Assembly: GCA_001449105.1 (NCBI GenBank)
Contig: LNIY01000088.1
Coordinates: forward strand, 1 to 49,927
Direction: 5' to 3'
Source: Caulobacter vibrioides
GTDB lineage: Bacteria > Pseudomonadota > Alphaproteobacteria > Caulobacterales > Caulobacteraceae
Length of the DNA stretch: 49,927 nt
The notes beneath the pieces were generated by a model. The model was given only the letters and a program-made list of their open reading frames with translations. It had not been told where the DNA came from and did no database searches. Made by a program: the position numbers and the translations under genes. Of the stretch, positions 41,713 to 49,922 are shown in pieces (the stretch's first letter is position 1; each line of letters begins with the position of its first letter).

Positions 41713-42300
41713 TCAGGCCTCGCGCAGGTAGATCGATCGCTTCGGCGTGCTCATCACGCGCCGAAGCATCGGCACGAAGGCTTCCAGCGGCAGGGTCTCG
41801 TAGACGGGATCGAAGGCCGGCTGGTCGTAGAGATGGCAGAACTGCGCCGTGCGCTCGAAATGCGGATGGCCCCTGAAGGCCTCCCGCATGTCGCGGTCCA
41901 GGCCCAGGTGATGGAAGAAATAGTAGCCCTGGAAGATCGCGTGGTTGGCCACCATCCAGTGGTTGGCCTCCGACACGAAGGGCTGGACGATGGCGGCGGC
42001 GATGTCGGCGTGATTGCGCGGACCCAGGATGTCGCCGATGTCGTGGAGCAGGGCGCAGACGACGTATTCCTCGTCCTCGCCGGCCAGGTGGGCGCGGGTG
42101 GCGGTCTGCAGGCTGTGCTCCAGCCGGTCCACGGCGAAGCCCCCGCAATCGCCCTGCAGCAGCTTCAGGTGGCCGATCAGCCGGTCGGGCAGTTCGCGCC
42201 CGTAGTCGCCGGCGGCCTTGGCGATGATCGCCCAGTCCTCGGCCGTGCCCTCGGTCATGGCGTGGAAACGCGCGCGGGGAGGATCCTCGCCGTCGGCCAT
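41713..42300 (-). CDS. HD-domain protein, PhnZ/MIOX-like
   Basis: A 195-aa HD-domain protein. Motifs: DRLEHSLQTATRAHLAGEDE (first His), YVVCALLHDIGDILGPRNHA (His-Asp and following His), MVANHAIFQGYYFFHHLGLD, FCHLYDQPAFDPVYETLPLE. This sequence pattern recalls the PhnZ group of mixed-valence diiron oxygenases rather than phosphohydrolases, though assignments of this family vary. Substrate unknown; no phosphonate genes are nearby. Its stop codon is eight bases from the end of the convergent TraB gene. Confidence 0.8.
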   Translation of the reverse strand: MADGEDPPRARFHAMTEGTAEDWAIIAKAAGDYGRELPDRLIGHLKLLQGDCGGFAVDRLEHSLQTATRAHLAGEDEEYVVCALLHDIGDILGPRNHADIAAAIVQPFVSEANHWMVANHAIFQGYYFFHHLGLDRDMREAFRGHPHFERTAQFCHLYDQPAFDPVYETLPLEAFVPMLRRVMSTPKRSIYLREA

Positions 42301-42386
42301 CGCGTTCTCCTCCCGAACGTCTGTTTGACGCCGAGCGTGCGCCGCACGAGGGCGGGCGTCAACGTCCAGGGGATGGAGAAGATTGG

Positions 42387-42458
42387 AGCGGGCGGGGGGA
42401 ATCGAACCCCCGACATTCAGCTTGGGAAGCTGACGTTCTACCTCTGAACTACGCCCGC
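42387..42458 (-). tRNA. tRNA-Gly (anticodon CCC)
   Basis: Seventy-two bases fold into a cloverleaf: acceptor stem GCGGGCG/CGCCCGC with discriminator T, anticodon stem TCAGC/GCTGA around loop TTCCCAA (anticodon CCC, reads GGG), and T-arm with GGTTCGATTCC. The 3' CCA is not encoded. Leftward strand. Confidence 0.96.
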
Positions 42459-42544
42459 ACGGGTCGCGAGCGACCGTGGAGGTCGTGCTTAGCCGGTCTT
42501 GCCGCGTCGCTCAAGCGTTGAAGGGAAGGCTTGCACAGCCAACG

Positions 42545-42571
42545 AAAAAGGCCCGCCGTCGCCGGCGGGCC
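42545..42571 (-). terminator. Rho-independent terminator of the TonB receptor operon
   Basis: A 9-bp stem GGCCCGCCG/CGGCGGGCC, four-base loop, read leftward followed by TTTTT. It lies 24 bases after the PepSY stop codon and isolates the operon from the tRNA. Confidence 0.9.
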
Positions 42572-42594
42572 TTCCTTGTTTCCGAGCGGCGGGA

Positions 42595-44091
42595 TCAGGC
42601 CCCCGCCGGCGTCTTGGTCAGCTTGACCGAGACGGCCAGCGCCACGGCGCCCAGCACCAGGGACGCGTCCATGATCCAGGCGACCGGGTCCACCACGTGG
42701 CCGGTGTTGAGGCCAAGGTGCACCAGCGCCGCGAGAACCAGGCTCACGGCCGAGGCCAGGCGCAGGCGGATCGATATGGTCCGGGGCGTCCACAGGAACG
42801 CGCTGGCGGTCGCCAGCAGGGTGGTCGCGCCCCACACCGCCACCGGCGGCGCGCTCGGGGCCAGCAGGGCGACGATGGCGCTGACGCCGTAGGCCAGCGG
42901 CTGGCTCCAGCAGAAGGCCACCCACACCCGTTCCCAACGCGGGGCGGGGCGGCCCTTGTCGCGCCTGCGGGCCAGCCAGATGGCCACGCCGCTGGCGGTC
43001 ACGGCGGTCAGGCCCAGGCCCAGCAGGAAGTAGGCGACCTTCACCGGCCAGCCGCCGAACCAGCCGAAGTGCAGCGGGGTGAGGCTGGCGTAGATGGCCA
43101 TGCCGACATTGCCGCCCTCGAACCCGGCCTCGCCCAGGACCTTGGCGTTGCCGTCGACGATGAACAGCTCGCCGCGCGACAGCTTGCCGGGCGTGGTGCG
43201 GTTGATGGTCAGGTGCTGGCCGGTCTCGCCGGGATGCTCGACGAAGATGTAGTTGAAGCCCGCCTGCGGGTGCCTGGCCTGGAGCACGGCCAGGCCCTTG
43301 GCCACGTCGACCACGGGCGCCGGGCGCGGGTCGTCGGCCACGGCCGGGCCGCTGAACAGCGCGAAGACCTTCTCCCTGTCGCCGTCGAACACCACCATGG
43401 CCAGCACGCCGACGATCAGGACGGACAGGCCCAGGAAGGCGCCGGTCAGCGACACGACGACGTGGAAGGGCAGGCCCCACACCGAGATGCGGTTGTGCAG
43501 GTCGGCTTCCTGCAGGCGCTTGGAGCCGCCCCAGCGGAACGCGAACGCGTCCTTGAAGACGCGCGGATGCGACAGCACGCCCGAGACCAGCGACGACAGC
43601 AAGGCGACGCCCGTCAGGCCGACCAGGAAGAAGCCCCAGCTGCCCGGCAGGTGCAGGGCGGTGTGCAGCTTGGCCTGGAAATTACTCCACGGCGTGCGCT
43701 GTTCGGCGACGATCTTGCCCGAGGCGTCCGCGAACCAGGTGTGCTCGCCGCCCTTGGCGTCGTCGCCGTGCACCGAAAGGCGCGGCAGGGCCGGCTCGGG
43801 CATGCGGATAAAGAGGTCGTGGGCCTTGGGGTTCTTGGCCAGCACCTCGTCGAAGGCCGCGCCCACGGCGGCGGGCGTCACGCTGTGCAGCACGGGAGCG
43901 GTCGGCTGCTCCCAGCGGTTGAACTCGTTGGTGAACACCGCCACCGCGCCCGTGAAGCAGACGAGGTAGATCAAGGCGGCGAACGCCAGGCCCAGGGCCG
44001 AGTGGCCGGCCAGCATGGCGCGCACGAACGGCGCGGGGATCTTCGGCCAGATCGGCTTGCCGGCGGGTTTCTTGGGTTGCGGGGCGTGCAT
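42595..44091 (-). CDS. PepSY-associated transmembrane protein
   Basis: A 498-aa inner membrane protein with the PepSY_TM layout: a first TM (about 24-50), a long periplasmic loop with PepSY repeats (HSVTPAAVGAAFDEVLAKNP, HTWFADASGKIVAEQRTPWS), HTALHLPGSWGFFLVGLTGV, two TMs with RRxx-His patterns (LHNRISVWGLPFHVVVSLTG), and a C-terminal helix set. Such proteins act as ferric-siderophore reductases or membrane electron-transfer partners in TonB loci. The start overlaps the upstream stop by one base. Third gene of the receptor operon. Confidence 0.9.
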   Translation of the reverse strand: MHAPQPKKPAGKPIWPKIPAPFVRAMLAGHSALGLAFAALIYLVCFTGAVAVFTNEFNRWEQPTAPVLHSVTPAAVGAAFDEVLAKNPKAHDLFIRMPEPALPRLSVHGDDAKGGEHTWFADASGKIVAEQRTPWSNFQAKLHTALHLPGSWGFFLVGLTGVALLSSLVSGVLSHPRVFKDAFAFRWGGSKRLQEADLHNRISVWGLPFHVVVSLTGAFLGLSVLIVGVLAMVVFDGDREKVFALFSGPAVADDPRPAPVVDVAKGLAVLQARHPQAGFNYIFVEHPGETGQHLTINRTTPGKLSRGELFIVDGNAKVLGEAGFEGGNVGMAIYASLTPLHFGWFGGWPVKVAYFLLGLGLTAVTASGVAIWLARRRDKGRPAPRWERVWVAFCWSQPLAYGVSAIVALLAPSAPPVAVWGATTLLATASAFLWTPRTISIRLRLASAVSLVLAALVHLGLNTGHVVDPVAWIMDASLVLGAVALAVSVKLTKTPAGA

Positions 44092-44654
44092 CAGAGGGAG
44101 CCCTTCAGGAACACGGCGCCGAAGCCGGCGACGGTGACGCCGACCAGCACGGCCAGGGCGCGCAGGATCTTGTCGTCGGACAGGGTCCAGGCCATGCCGC
44201 CGGCCCACAGGAACGGCACCAGCATGCCGCCGATGATCAGGCGGGTCTTGACCTCGGCGGGGAAGCAGACGGCGACCGCCAGGCCCACGGCCATGGCGGC
44301 GGCTCCGCCCAGCGGACCGGCCAGGAAGCCGCGCAGCCAGCCGCGCCAGGCCACGCGCCGGCGGTCGGACGGCTCCAGGGCCACCTCGCGCGGCGCCTTG
44401 CGCTTGGCCTCGCGCAGCTCGACCCCGGCCGCCACGACCGCCAGGGCGACCGTCGAGGCCAGCGCCAGGATGATCGACGGCCCCCGCGCCGCGCCGAGGA
44501 ACGGCACGGATGCGGCGATGGCCGCCGCCAGCAGCGCCCAGCCGCCGGCGATCAGCCAGGGCCGGCGGGCGTCGGCATGGGTCCAGGCCCGCCGCAGCAG
44601 CAGTGCGCCGCCCAGCGCCAGCGGCGCGATGGCCAGTCCTCCCAGGCCGATCAC
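44091..44654 (-). CDS. Integral membrane protein of the TonB receptor operon (DUF3649-like)
   Basis: A 187-aa protein with about five hydrophobic segments: the first two near residues 2-20 and 32-55, and the last pair GAAAMAVGLAVAVCFP and GMLVPFLWAGGMAWTLS. Its position between receptor and PepSY protein matches the DUF3649/DUF3325 membrane proteins of iron-uptake clusters. The GTG start overlaps the receptor stop codon (GTGA), so it is translationally coupled; the long open frame running upstream in this phase is the receptor read in another frame. Confidence 0.78.
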   Translation of the reverse strand: MIGLGGLAIAPLALGGALLLRRAWTHADARRPWLIAGGWALLAAAIAASVPFLGAARGPSIILALASTVALAVVAAGVELREAKRKAPREVALEPSDRRRVAWRGWLRGFLAGPLGGAAAMAVGLAVAVCFPAEVKTRLIIGGMLVPFLWAGGMAWTLSDDKILRALAVLVGVTVAGFGAVFLKGSL

Positions 44655-46966
44655 CAGCGCGTCTCCAGGCTGACGCCCAGCACGCGCGGCTCGCCCAGCA
44701 GGGCCACGCCCGCGTCCGGCCGGGTGTACTGGCTGTACTTCTCGTTCAGCAGGTTCTTCCCGAACACATAGGCCCCCCAGGCCTGGCTCTCGTAGCCGAA
44801 GCGTCCGTTGACCAGGGTGCGGGCGTCGGCGATGCGGCCGTCCTGGCCCTGGGCGCCGCCGGCCTCGGTGAAGGCCTTCGAACGGTAGTTGGCGTTCAGG
44901 TTGGCGACCAGCCCGTTGTCCCAGCGATAGTCGCCGCCCACCGAGAAGGTCCAGTGCGGGGCGTAGGGGAACTCGGAGCCCGACAGGTTGCGGTTGTCCG
45001 TGCCGACCTGGACGTTGAACTCGTCGAACTCGGTCTTGGTGTGGCCGAGCGAGGCGTACCAGCCGGCGTTCGCCGACAGCCGCTGGGCGACCTCGACCTC
45101 GAAGCCGTAGAGGTGCGAGCTGCCGGCGTTCTCGACCTGGTAGTCGTACTGGTTCAAGCCCAGGTTCAGCGACACCTGCTGGTCGGTCCAGTCGACATAG
45201 TAGGCGTTGGCGTTGGCGGTCAGGCCCCACTGCGGCCAGTAGGTGCGCAGCGAGAGCTCGTAGTTCCAGGTATATTCCGGATCGTACGGCACCACGGTGG
45301 CGCGGGCGGTGTTGATCGCCGTGCCGCCCGAGCGGTATCCGCGCTGCACCACGAAGCTGGTCGAGATGTTGTCGGTCCAGGCGTACTTGGCGCCCAGCTT
45401 GGGCAGGAAGGCCTCGAACTCGCGGGTCGTCTCGGGCGAAGGCGCGCCGGCCTGGGCGACCATCGAGCCGACGAACTGGTTCACCAGCACCACGAACGGC
45501 GCGAAGGCCGTCGGGAAGTTGGCGGGGTTGGGATAGGTCCCGGCGAACACCGCGGTCTGGTTGGAGCTCTGGGTGTTCTTTTCGCGGTCGTAGCGGAAGC
45601 CGGCCAGAACGCTCAGCCTGGGCGTCACCTCGAAGCTGCCGTCGGCGAAGAGGGCGGTGGTCTCCACCAGTTCCGGCGCGTTGGAGCTGTAATCCACCGG
45701 AATGACCGGCAGCTGGGCGATGTAGGCGTTGGCGAACTGGTTGGCCGTCGCCCCGGCGACGCTCTGGGTGTAGCCCATGCCCACCAGGGTCGAGGTCAGC
45801 ACGCTGATCAGGGTGGCGCGCGGGAACTCCACGTTGGTCAGGCTGGCCGACTTGCGCTCGGCGTCGCGCGTGGCGTGATAGAGGCCGACCACGCCTTTCA
45901 ACCGCTCGCCGTCGTAGTTCAGGCGCACTTCCTGGCTGGCCGTCTCGATCATCTCGTTCTGGCCGCCGTACGACAGCCGTTGCGGGCCGAGGTCGGCGTC
46001 ATAGCGCTGGACGAGGTCGACCTGGCTCCACGAGGCCACGCCCGACAGGGTCAGGCGCTGGCCGATCTTCTGCTCCAGCTCCAGGGTGGCGATGTCGGTG
46101 GTGATGTCGCTGGTGTTGGCGTCGTTGGTCGTGGTGACGCGGTGGTCGTAGTAGTCCGGCGTGTCGGTGCGGCTGTAGGTGTAGAGATAGCCCGACTTGC
46201 GCTCGTTGTGGCTCATGGTGGCGATGGCCTTGAAGCCTTCGGCCGCCGCCGGGGTCAGCAGCAGCTTGCCCCGGATCATGCGGGTGTCGAGGGCGTCGTC
46301 GTCGACCTTGCGCGTGGTGTTGTAGATGAAGCCGTCGCTCTTGCGGTCCTCGAAGGCCAGGCGGAAGGCCAGCTGGTCCTCGACGATCGGGCCGCCGCCG
46401 GCCAGGGCGATCGAGCGGTCGTCGCCGCTGGCCGCCATGCCGCGCACCTTGAAGCTCCAGTCGAAGGTCGGGTCGGTGGTGCGCACGATCACCGCGCCGG
46501 CCAGGGCGTTACGGCCCTGCAGGGTCGACTGCGGACCCCGGAAGATTTCGACCTGGCCCACGTCCCACATGTCCAGCGGACCGCCGTACATGGCGCGTTC
46601 GGGAATGGCCGCGCCGTCGACATAGACCGTGGCCAGGCCCCCGGTGCCGCCGCCCGAGACGTTGTTGTTGGCGATGCCGCGGATGGTGAAGCCGCTCTTG
46701 CCGTAGGTCTCGCTCATGTTGGCGGTCTTGGCGACCAGGTCGTAGAAGTCGCGGATCTGCTCGCGCTCGATGGTGCGGGCGGTGGTCACGGCCACGCTGG
46801 TGACGGTGTCCTGGATGCTGCGGCTGGCCTTCTCGCCGGTGACCACCACCCGGTCGACCTCGATCGGCGTCTCGGGCGCGGCGGCGACCGGAGCCTCGGC
46901 CCAGGCCGACCCCGCCAGCACCGCCCAGACGCCGACGGCGCTCGCCATCATCAACCGCGACTTCAT
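44651..46966 (-). CDS. TonB-dependent outer-membrane receptor
   Basis: A 771-aa protein with signal peptide (1-23), TonB box region VDRVVVTGEKASRSIQDTVT, plug domain (to about 160, with FTIRGIANNNVSGGG and EIFRGPQSTLQGRNALAGAV) and a beta-barrel with terminal Trp (GVSLETRW). It takes up a siderophore or other ligand using TonB energy. Upstream are two inverted repeats with TTGC/GCAA ends that resemble a Fur-type region. The co-transcribed PepSY protein argues for iron chelates. The ligand is not predictable from sequence. Confidence 0.93.
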   Translation of the reverse strand: MKSRLMMASAVGVWAVLAGSAWAEAPVAAAPETPIEVDRVVVTGEKASRSIQDTVTSVAVTTARTIEREQIRDFYDLVAKTANMSETYGKSGFTIRGIANNNVSGGGTGGLATVYVDGAAIPERAMYGGPLDMWDVGQVEIFRGPQSTLQGRNALAGAVIVRTTDPTFDWSFKVRGMAASGDDRSIALAGGGPIVEDQLAFRLAFEDRKSDGFIYNTTRKVDDDALDTRMIRGKLLLTPAAAEGFKAIATMSHNERKSGYLYTYSRTDTPDYYDHRVTTTNDANTSDITTDIATLELEQKIGQRLTLSGVASWSQVDLVQRYDADLGPQRLSYGGQNEMIETASQEVRLNYDGERLKGVVGLYHATRDAERKSASLTNVEFPRATLISVLTSTLVGMGYTQSVAGATANQFANAYIAQLPVIPVDYSSNAPELVETTALFADGSFEVTPRLSVLAGFRYDREKNTQSSNQTAVFAGTYPNPANFPTAFAPFVVLVNQFVGSMVAQAGAPSPETTREFEAFLPKLGAKYAWTDNISTSFVVQRGYRSGGTAINTARATVVPYDPEYTWNYELSLRTYWPQWGLTANANAYYVDWTDQQVSLNLGLNQYDYQVENAGSSHLYGFEVEVAQRLSANAGWYASLGHTKTEFDEFNVQVGTDNRNLSGSEFPYAPHWTFSVGGDYRWDNGLVANLNANYRSKAFTEAGGAQGQDGRIADARTLVNGRFGYESQAWGAYVFGKNLLNEKYSQYTRPDAGVALLGEPRVLGVSLETRW

Positions 46967-47014
46967 TGCAGACCCCCGATATTTAAGAATGGGTCGCAGC
47001 TAGCGGCCGTTTAA

Positions 47015-47042
47015 TTGCGAGTCAAATGCAAACTCATTCGCA
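47015..47042. promoter_or_regulatory. Fur-like region upstream of the TonB receptor
   Basis: Overlapping inverted repeats: TTGC...GCAA at 47015-47031 and TGCAAACTCATTCGCA at 47027-47042 (TGCGAAT / TTTGCA pairing). They lie 48 bases before the receptor start. The overlap is like tandem Fur dimers; the assignment is inference. Confidence 0.45.
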
Positions 47043-47150
47043 ACAGTAATCGCAGCGCGAGCTTTTCGCGCATCGCTGGAAACCTTGAGCAGGGCCAGAT
47101 TGGCGATCAGGCGGCCCTGTGCAATCTAGGGTGATTGCGTGAGGGCGGGC

Positions 47151-47297
47151 ATGGGTGTTGGCAAGGTGTTGGCGATCGGCGCCGGGGTCGTGCTCGGCGT
47201 CGCGGCGACCTCGACGCTCGCCCTGGCGCTGTGGCTGCGCGACCCGCTCGAGCACGATCTTCCCGCCCGCTGCTTCAGCCCGGGCTATGCGGAATGA
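47151..47297 (+). CDS. Small one-helix membrane protein, 48 aa
   Basis: ATG at 47151 with GAGGGCGG before it, running 48 codons to TGA 47295-47297. It has one transmembrane helix (VLAIGAGVVLGVAATSTLAL) and a short polar end with one Cys (LPARCFSPG). Its last 23 bases overlap the 3' end of the convergent WYL regulator. No family recognised; the Shine-Dalgarno and hydrophobic pattern are the only support. Confidence 0.5.
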   Translation: MGVGKVLAIGAGVVLGVAATSTLALALWLRDPLEHDLPARCFSPGYAE

Positions 47298-48015
47298 GGC
47301 CCTTGTCGGCCTTGGCCGCGTCGTAGGCGGCCCATTCCTCCTCCATCTGCCGCTGCCAGCGGGCGCGCAGCACGGCGGGGCGCTGGCCGTGGCGGTCGTC
47401 GAGGAATTCGGCGGCCACCACCCGGTCGGTGCGGAAGTTGCGGAAGTCGCCGCGCAGCTCGCACCAGGCGATCAGCATGCGGGTGGTGGCCATGTAGCCC
47501 ACCGTCACCGGCCAGATGACCCGCTGGCTGACCGCGCCCTTCTCGTCGCGATAGTCCAGGCGGATCTTGCGGCCGGCGTGGATCCAGGCGCGGGTCTGGG
47601 CCATGTCGATGGTGTCGGGCGTGGGGTTCCACGGCGCGGGGGCGCGGGTCGCGGGCTCCAGCACGTAGGGCCGCAGGTTGTCGGGAACGGCGGCGGCGAT
47701 CTTGGCGATCAGGTCGCGGGCGGCGGTGGCCAGGGCGGGATCGCCTCGGCCGGCCACCCATTGGGCGCCCAGCACGGCGGCTTCGATCTCGTCCGGCGTC
47801 AGCATCAGGGGCGGCATGTCGTATCCGGCCTCCAGCACGTAGCCGACGCCCGCCTCGCCGCGGATGGGCGCCCTCTGACCGACCAGTGCGGCGATGTCGC
47901 GATAGACGCTGCGCTTGGAGGTCTCCAGTTCGGCGGCGATGGCGTCGGCGGTGACCGGCGCACGGCTGCGGCGAAGGATCTGGATGATCTGGAAAAGGCG
48001 TTCAGCGCGTCTCAT
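47275..48015 (-). CDS. YafY-type WYL-domain transcriptional regulator
   Basis: A 246-aa DeoR/YafY-like regulator: HTH_11 at about 1-60 (RRAERLFQIIQILRRSRAPV, then SKRSVYRDIAALVGQRAPIR, GYVLEAGYDMPPLMLTPDEI), then a WYL domain with KIRLDYRDEKG and RVIWPVTVGYMATTRMLIAW. It is divergent from a GST; a 22-bp palindrome lies between them. The effector is unknown. GTG nine bases upstream is another possible start. Confidence 0.92.
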   Translation of the reverse strand: MRRAERLFQIIQILRRSRAPVTADAIAAELETSKRSVYRDIAALVGQRAPIRGEAGVGYVLEAGYDMPPLMLTPDEIEAAVLGAQWVAGRGDPALATAARDLIAKIAAAVPDNLRPYVLEPATRAPAPWNPTPDTIDMAQTRAWIHAGRKIRLDYRDEKGAVSQRVIWPVTVGYMATTRMLIAWCELRGDFRNFRTDRVVAAEFLDDRHGQRPAVLRARWQRQMEEEWAAYDAAKADKGLIPHSPG

Positions 48016-48037
48016 GGCTCTCACTGTGCCGTACTGT

Positions 48038-48059
48038 TGCTGACAGCATGCTGGCAGCA
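48038..48059. promoter_or_regulatory. 22-bp palindromic operator between WYL regulator and GST
   Basis: TGCTG (48038-48042), one base, the perfect 10-bp palindrome CAGCATGCTG (48044-48053), one base, CAGCA (48055-48059): only the single pair flanking the core is asymmetric (A/G). It lies 23 bases from the regulator start and 52 from the GST start, a typical divergent-operator position. Confidence 0.75.
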
Positions 48060-48110
48060 GGGTGGCGGCAGTCTCTCCTCATCGCAATACCGCACGAGAG
48101 GGACCTCGAG

Positions 48111-48848
48111 ATGATCACGCTCTACGCCGCCGGCCCGGCCTACGGCCTGCCTGAGGGAAGCCCCTACGTCACCAAGACCGAGATCCACCTGATGATGGCG
48201 GGCCTGGCCTACCGCAAGACGCCAGCCCATCCGGAGACCTCGCCCAAGGGCCAGCTGCCCTGGATCGACGACGACGGCGTCAAGGTCGCCGACTCGACTT
48301 TCATCCGCGCCTATCTGGAGCGCAGCTACGGCGTCGACCTCGACGAGGGGCTCACCCGCGTCGAGCGCGCCCAGGCCTGGGCGATCGAGCGGATGGTCGA
48401 GAACCAGCTGGGCTGGGCCAACTGCTACTTCCGCTTCTTCGACTTCGACAATTTCGAGAAGGGGCCGGCCCGCTGGTTCGACGGCGCGCCCGAGGCGATG
48501 CGCCAGGACCTGAAGGCGGGCCTGCTCGACGCCGTCGAGGCCAACCTCAAGGCCGTCGGGGTGGGCCGCCACTCGCCCGACGAGATCGTCGAGCTGGCCG
48601 CCTGGTCGCTGACCGCGCTCTCGGAAATGCTGGGCGACAAGGCTTTCATGATGGGCGAGCGGCCGACCAGCGTCGACGCCATCGTCTTTTCGATTCTGGC
48701 CCAGATCCTGACGCCGTTCTTCGACTCGCCGATCCGCCGGCGGGCCGAGGGATTCTGCAACCTCGTGGCCTATGCCGAGCGGATGCTGGCGACCTTCTAC
48801 CCGGCCTTCGCGGCGGAGGCCTGCCCGGAGACGCTCAAGGCGGCCTGA
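48111..48848 (+). CDS. Glutathione S-transferase family protein regulated by WYL neighbour
   Basis: A 245-aa protein opening MITLYAAGPAYGLPEGSPYV then TEIHLMMAGLAYRKTPAHP, SPKGQLPWIDDDGVKVADST and FIRAYLERSYG, the N-terminal thioredoxin-like half of the metaxin/FAX (GST_N_4) type; the C-terminal helical half has DAIVFSILAQILTPFFDSP. GAGAGGGAC precedes the ATG. Divergent from the WYL regulator. The upstream open extension (48048) is not conserved. Confidence 0.88.
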   Translation: MITLYAAGPAYGLPEGSPYVTKTEIHLMMAGLAYRKTPAHPETSPKGQLPWIDDDGVKVADSTFIRAYLERSYGVDLDEGLTRVERAQAWAIERMVENQLGWANCYFRFFDFDNFEKGPARWFDGAPEAMRQDLKAGLLDAVEANLKAVGVGRHSPDEIVELAAWSLTALSEMLGDKAFMMGERPTSVDAIVFSILAQILTPFFDSPIRRRAEGFCNLVAYAERMLATFYPAFAAEACPETLKAA

Positions 48849-48893
48849 CTAGGTAGCCGCCCGGGCGTTGTGCCGGGGCCGCCTATCCTGTAG

Positions 48894-49658
48894 ATGCGAC
48901 GCATTCTTATGAGTGTCGCGGATTCCATAGGCGTGGAGCGGCCCCGGTCGGGCCGACGGGGCGGGGACAAGATCCTCGCCGCCGGCCTGTCGGTGGGGCT
49001 GCACGCGGCCGTGGCGGTGGGGCTGGTCGGCTTCGTCCGCGCCATGCCGGGCCTGGCCGAACCGCCCGCCATGGAGGCGGCGCTGTTCGAGGCCATGGCC
49101 CCCAGTCCCGAGCCTTCGCCGTCCAGGGCCTCGACGGAACAGCGCGAGCGGGCGGTGCCGCGCGAGGCCCGCATGGCCTCGCCGATCCGGCCGCGCCCGG
49201 TTCCCGTCCCCGCGCCCGATCCCCTGATCGCCACCCCGCAGGTCGCGCCCCAGCCCGTCGAGACCCGCTCGACCTCGACGGCGACGCCCGTGGCGGTCGC
49301 GGCCTCGGCGGCTTCCGCGCCGGCCGGCGGCGGCGCGCCGGTGCAGGTGCGCGGCGAGGCCGCCAAGACCCACGATCCCTACGCGGCCCAGGTGCTGTCG
49401 TGGATCGAGGCCCGCAAGACCATGCCCGAGGCCCTCAAGCGCCGCCGCACCCACGGCGTGGTGGTGGTGGCCTTCACCCTCGACCGCTTCGGGCGCATCT
49501 CGCGGGCGGTGATCGTCGAAAGCAGCGGCGACCGCGCCCTCGACGCCGCCGCCATGGACCTCTTGTCCACCGCCGCCCCGTTCCCCAAGGCCCCCCGCGA
49601 CTCCGACTGGAACCGCCGCCGCTTCGAGACCCCGATCTCCTATGCGGTGAAGGGGTAG
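48894..49658 (+). CDS. TonB-family energy-transducer protein
   Basis: A 254-aa protein: cytoplasmic end (about 1-27), one membrane anchor (about 30-50, ILAAGLSVGLHAAVAVGLVG with Ser-x3-His as in TonB), a Pro/Ala/Thr/Ser-rich periplasmic linker (about 60-150), and a TonB C-terminal domain (about 160-250, PEALKRRRTHGVVVVAFTLD, then GRISRAVIVESSGDRALDAA). It would energise TonB-dependent receptors. The second ATG (48909) may be the true start. No exbB or exbD is beside it. Confidence 0.85.
   Translation: MRRILMSVADSIGVERPRSGRRGGDKILAAGLSVGLHAAVAVGLVGFVRAMPGLAEPPAMEAALFEAMAPSPEPSPSRASTEQRERAVPREARMASPIRPRPVPVPAPDPLIATPQVAPQPVETRSTSTATPVAVAASAASAPAGGGAPVQVRGEAAKTHDPYAAQVLSWIEARKTMPEALKRRRTHGVVVVAFTLDRFGRISRAVIVESSGDRALDAAAMDLLSTAAPFPKAPRDSDWNRRRFETPISYAVKG
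48896..48919. promoter_or_regulatory. Interrupted inverted repeat at the start of the tonB gene
   Basis: GCGAC (48896-48900) and GTCGC (48915-48919) flank a 14-base AT-rich core containing CATTCTTATGAG. If the gene starts at 48909 the repeat is partly in its 5' leader. The spacing resembles iron-type boxes but only weakly. Confidence 0.25.
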
Positions 49659-49690
49659 GGAGCCTGGTGCAGGCCGGCCCTCAATGCCCC

Positions 49691-49740
49691 CAAGATCCTC
49701 CCCCTGAAGGGGGAGGTGGCCCAGAGGGCCGGAGGGGGCC
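49691..49740. repeat. Type I palindromic element, single arm (copy E)
   Basis: AAGATCCTCCCCCTGAAGGG then GGAGGTGGCCCAGAGGGCCG: the second arm of the type I element alone. It lies 33 bases after the tonB stop codon and may serve as its end. Confidence 0.75.
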
Positions 49741-49758
49741 GGCGGAAGCTACCCCCAC

Positions 49759-49857
49759 CCGTAAAATCCCCGCGAAAGCGGGGACCCAGGTGTTTTATCG
49801 TCGAGCGCCGTGGGTTGCAGAAAAAGCCTGGGTCCCCGCTTTCGCGGGGATTGGGCG
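49759..49857. repeat. 100-bp palindromic element, type II (copy 2)
   Basis: CCGTAAAATCCCCGCGAAAG arm, loop with GTTTTATCGTCGAGCGC and GCAGAAAAAGCC, then GGGTCCCCGCTTTCGCGGGG arm. The loop matches copy 1 (7318-7417) in reverse complement, showing common descent and opposite insertion. Confidence 0.85.
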
Positions 49858-49876
49858 GAAGGTGGGAGCGCTCATG

Positions 49877-49922
49877 AAGATCCTCCCCCTCTGCGGGGGG
49901 TGGCGCCGAGGGCCGGAGGGGG
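49877..49922. repeat. Type I palindromic element, single arm (copy F)
   Basis: GATCCTCCCCCTCTGCGGGG followed by TGGCGCCGAGGGCCGGAGGG: a diverged single arm at the window edge, running out of view. Confidence 0.7.

Noticed and set aside
44510..47014. An 834-codon rightward open frame
   Set aside because: Antisense to the TonB receptor, which has a full signal peptide, plug and barrel. The frame has no recognisable domain.
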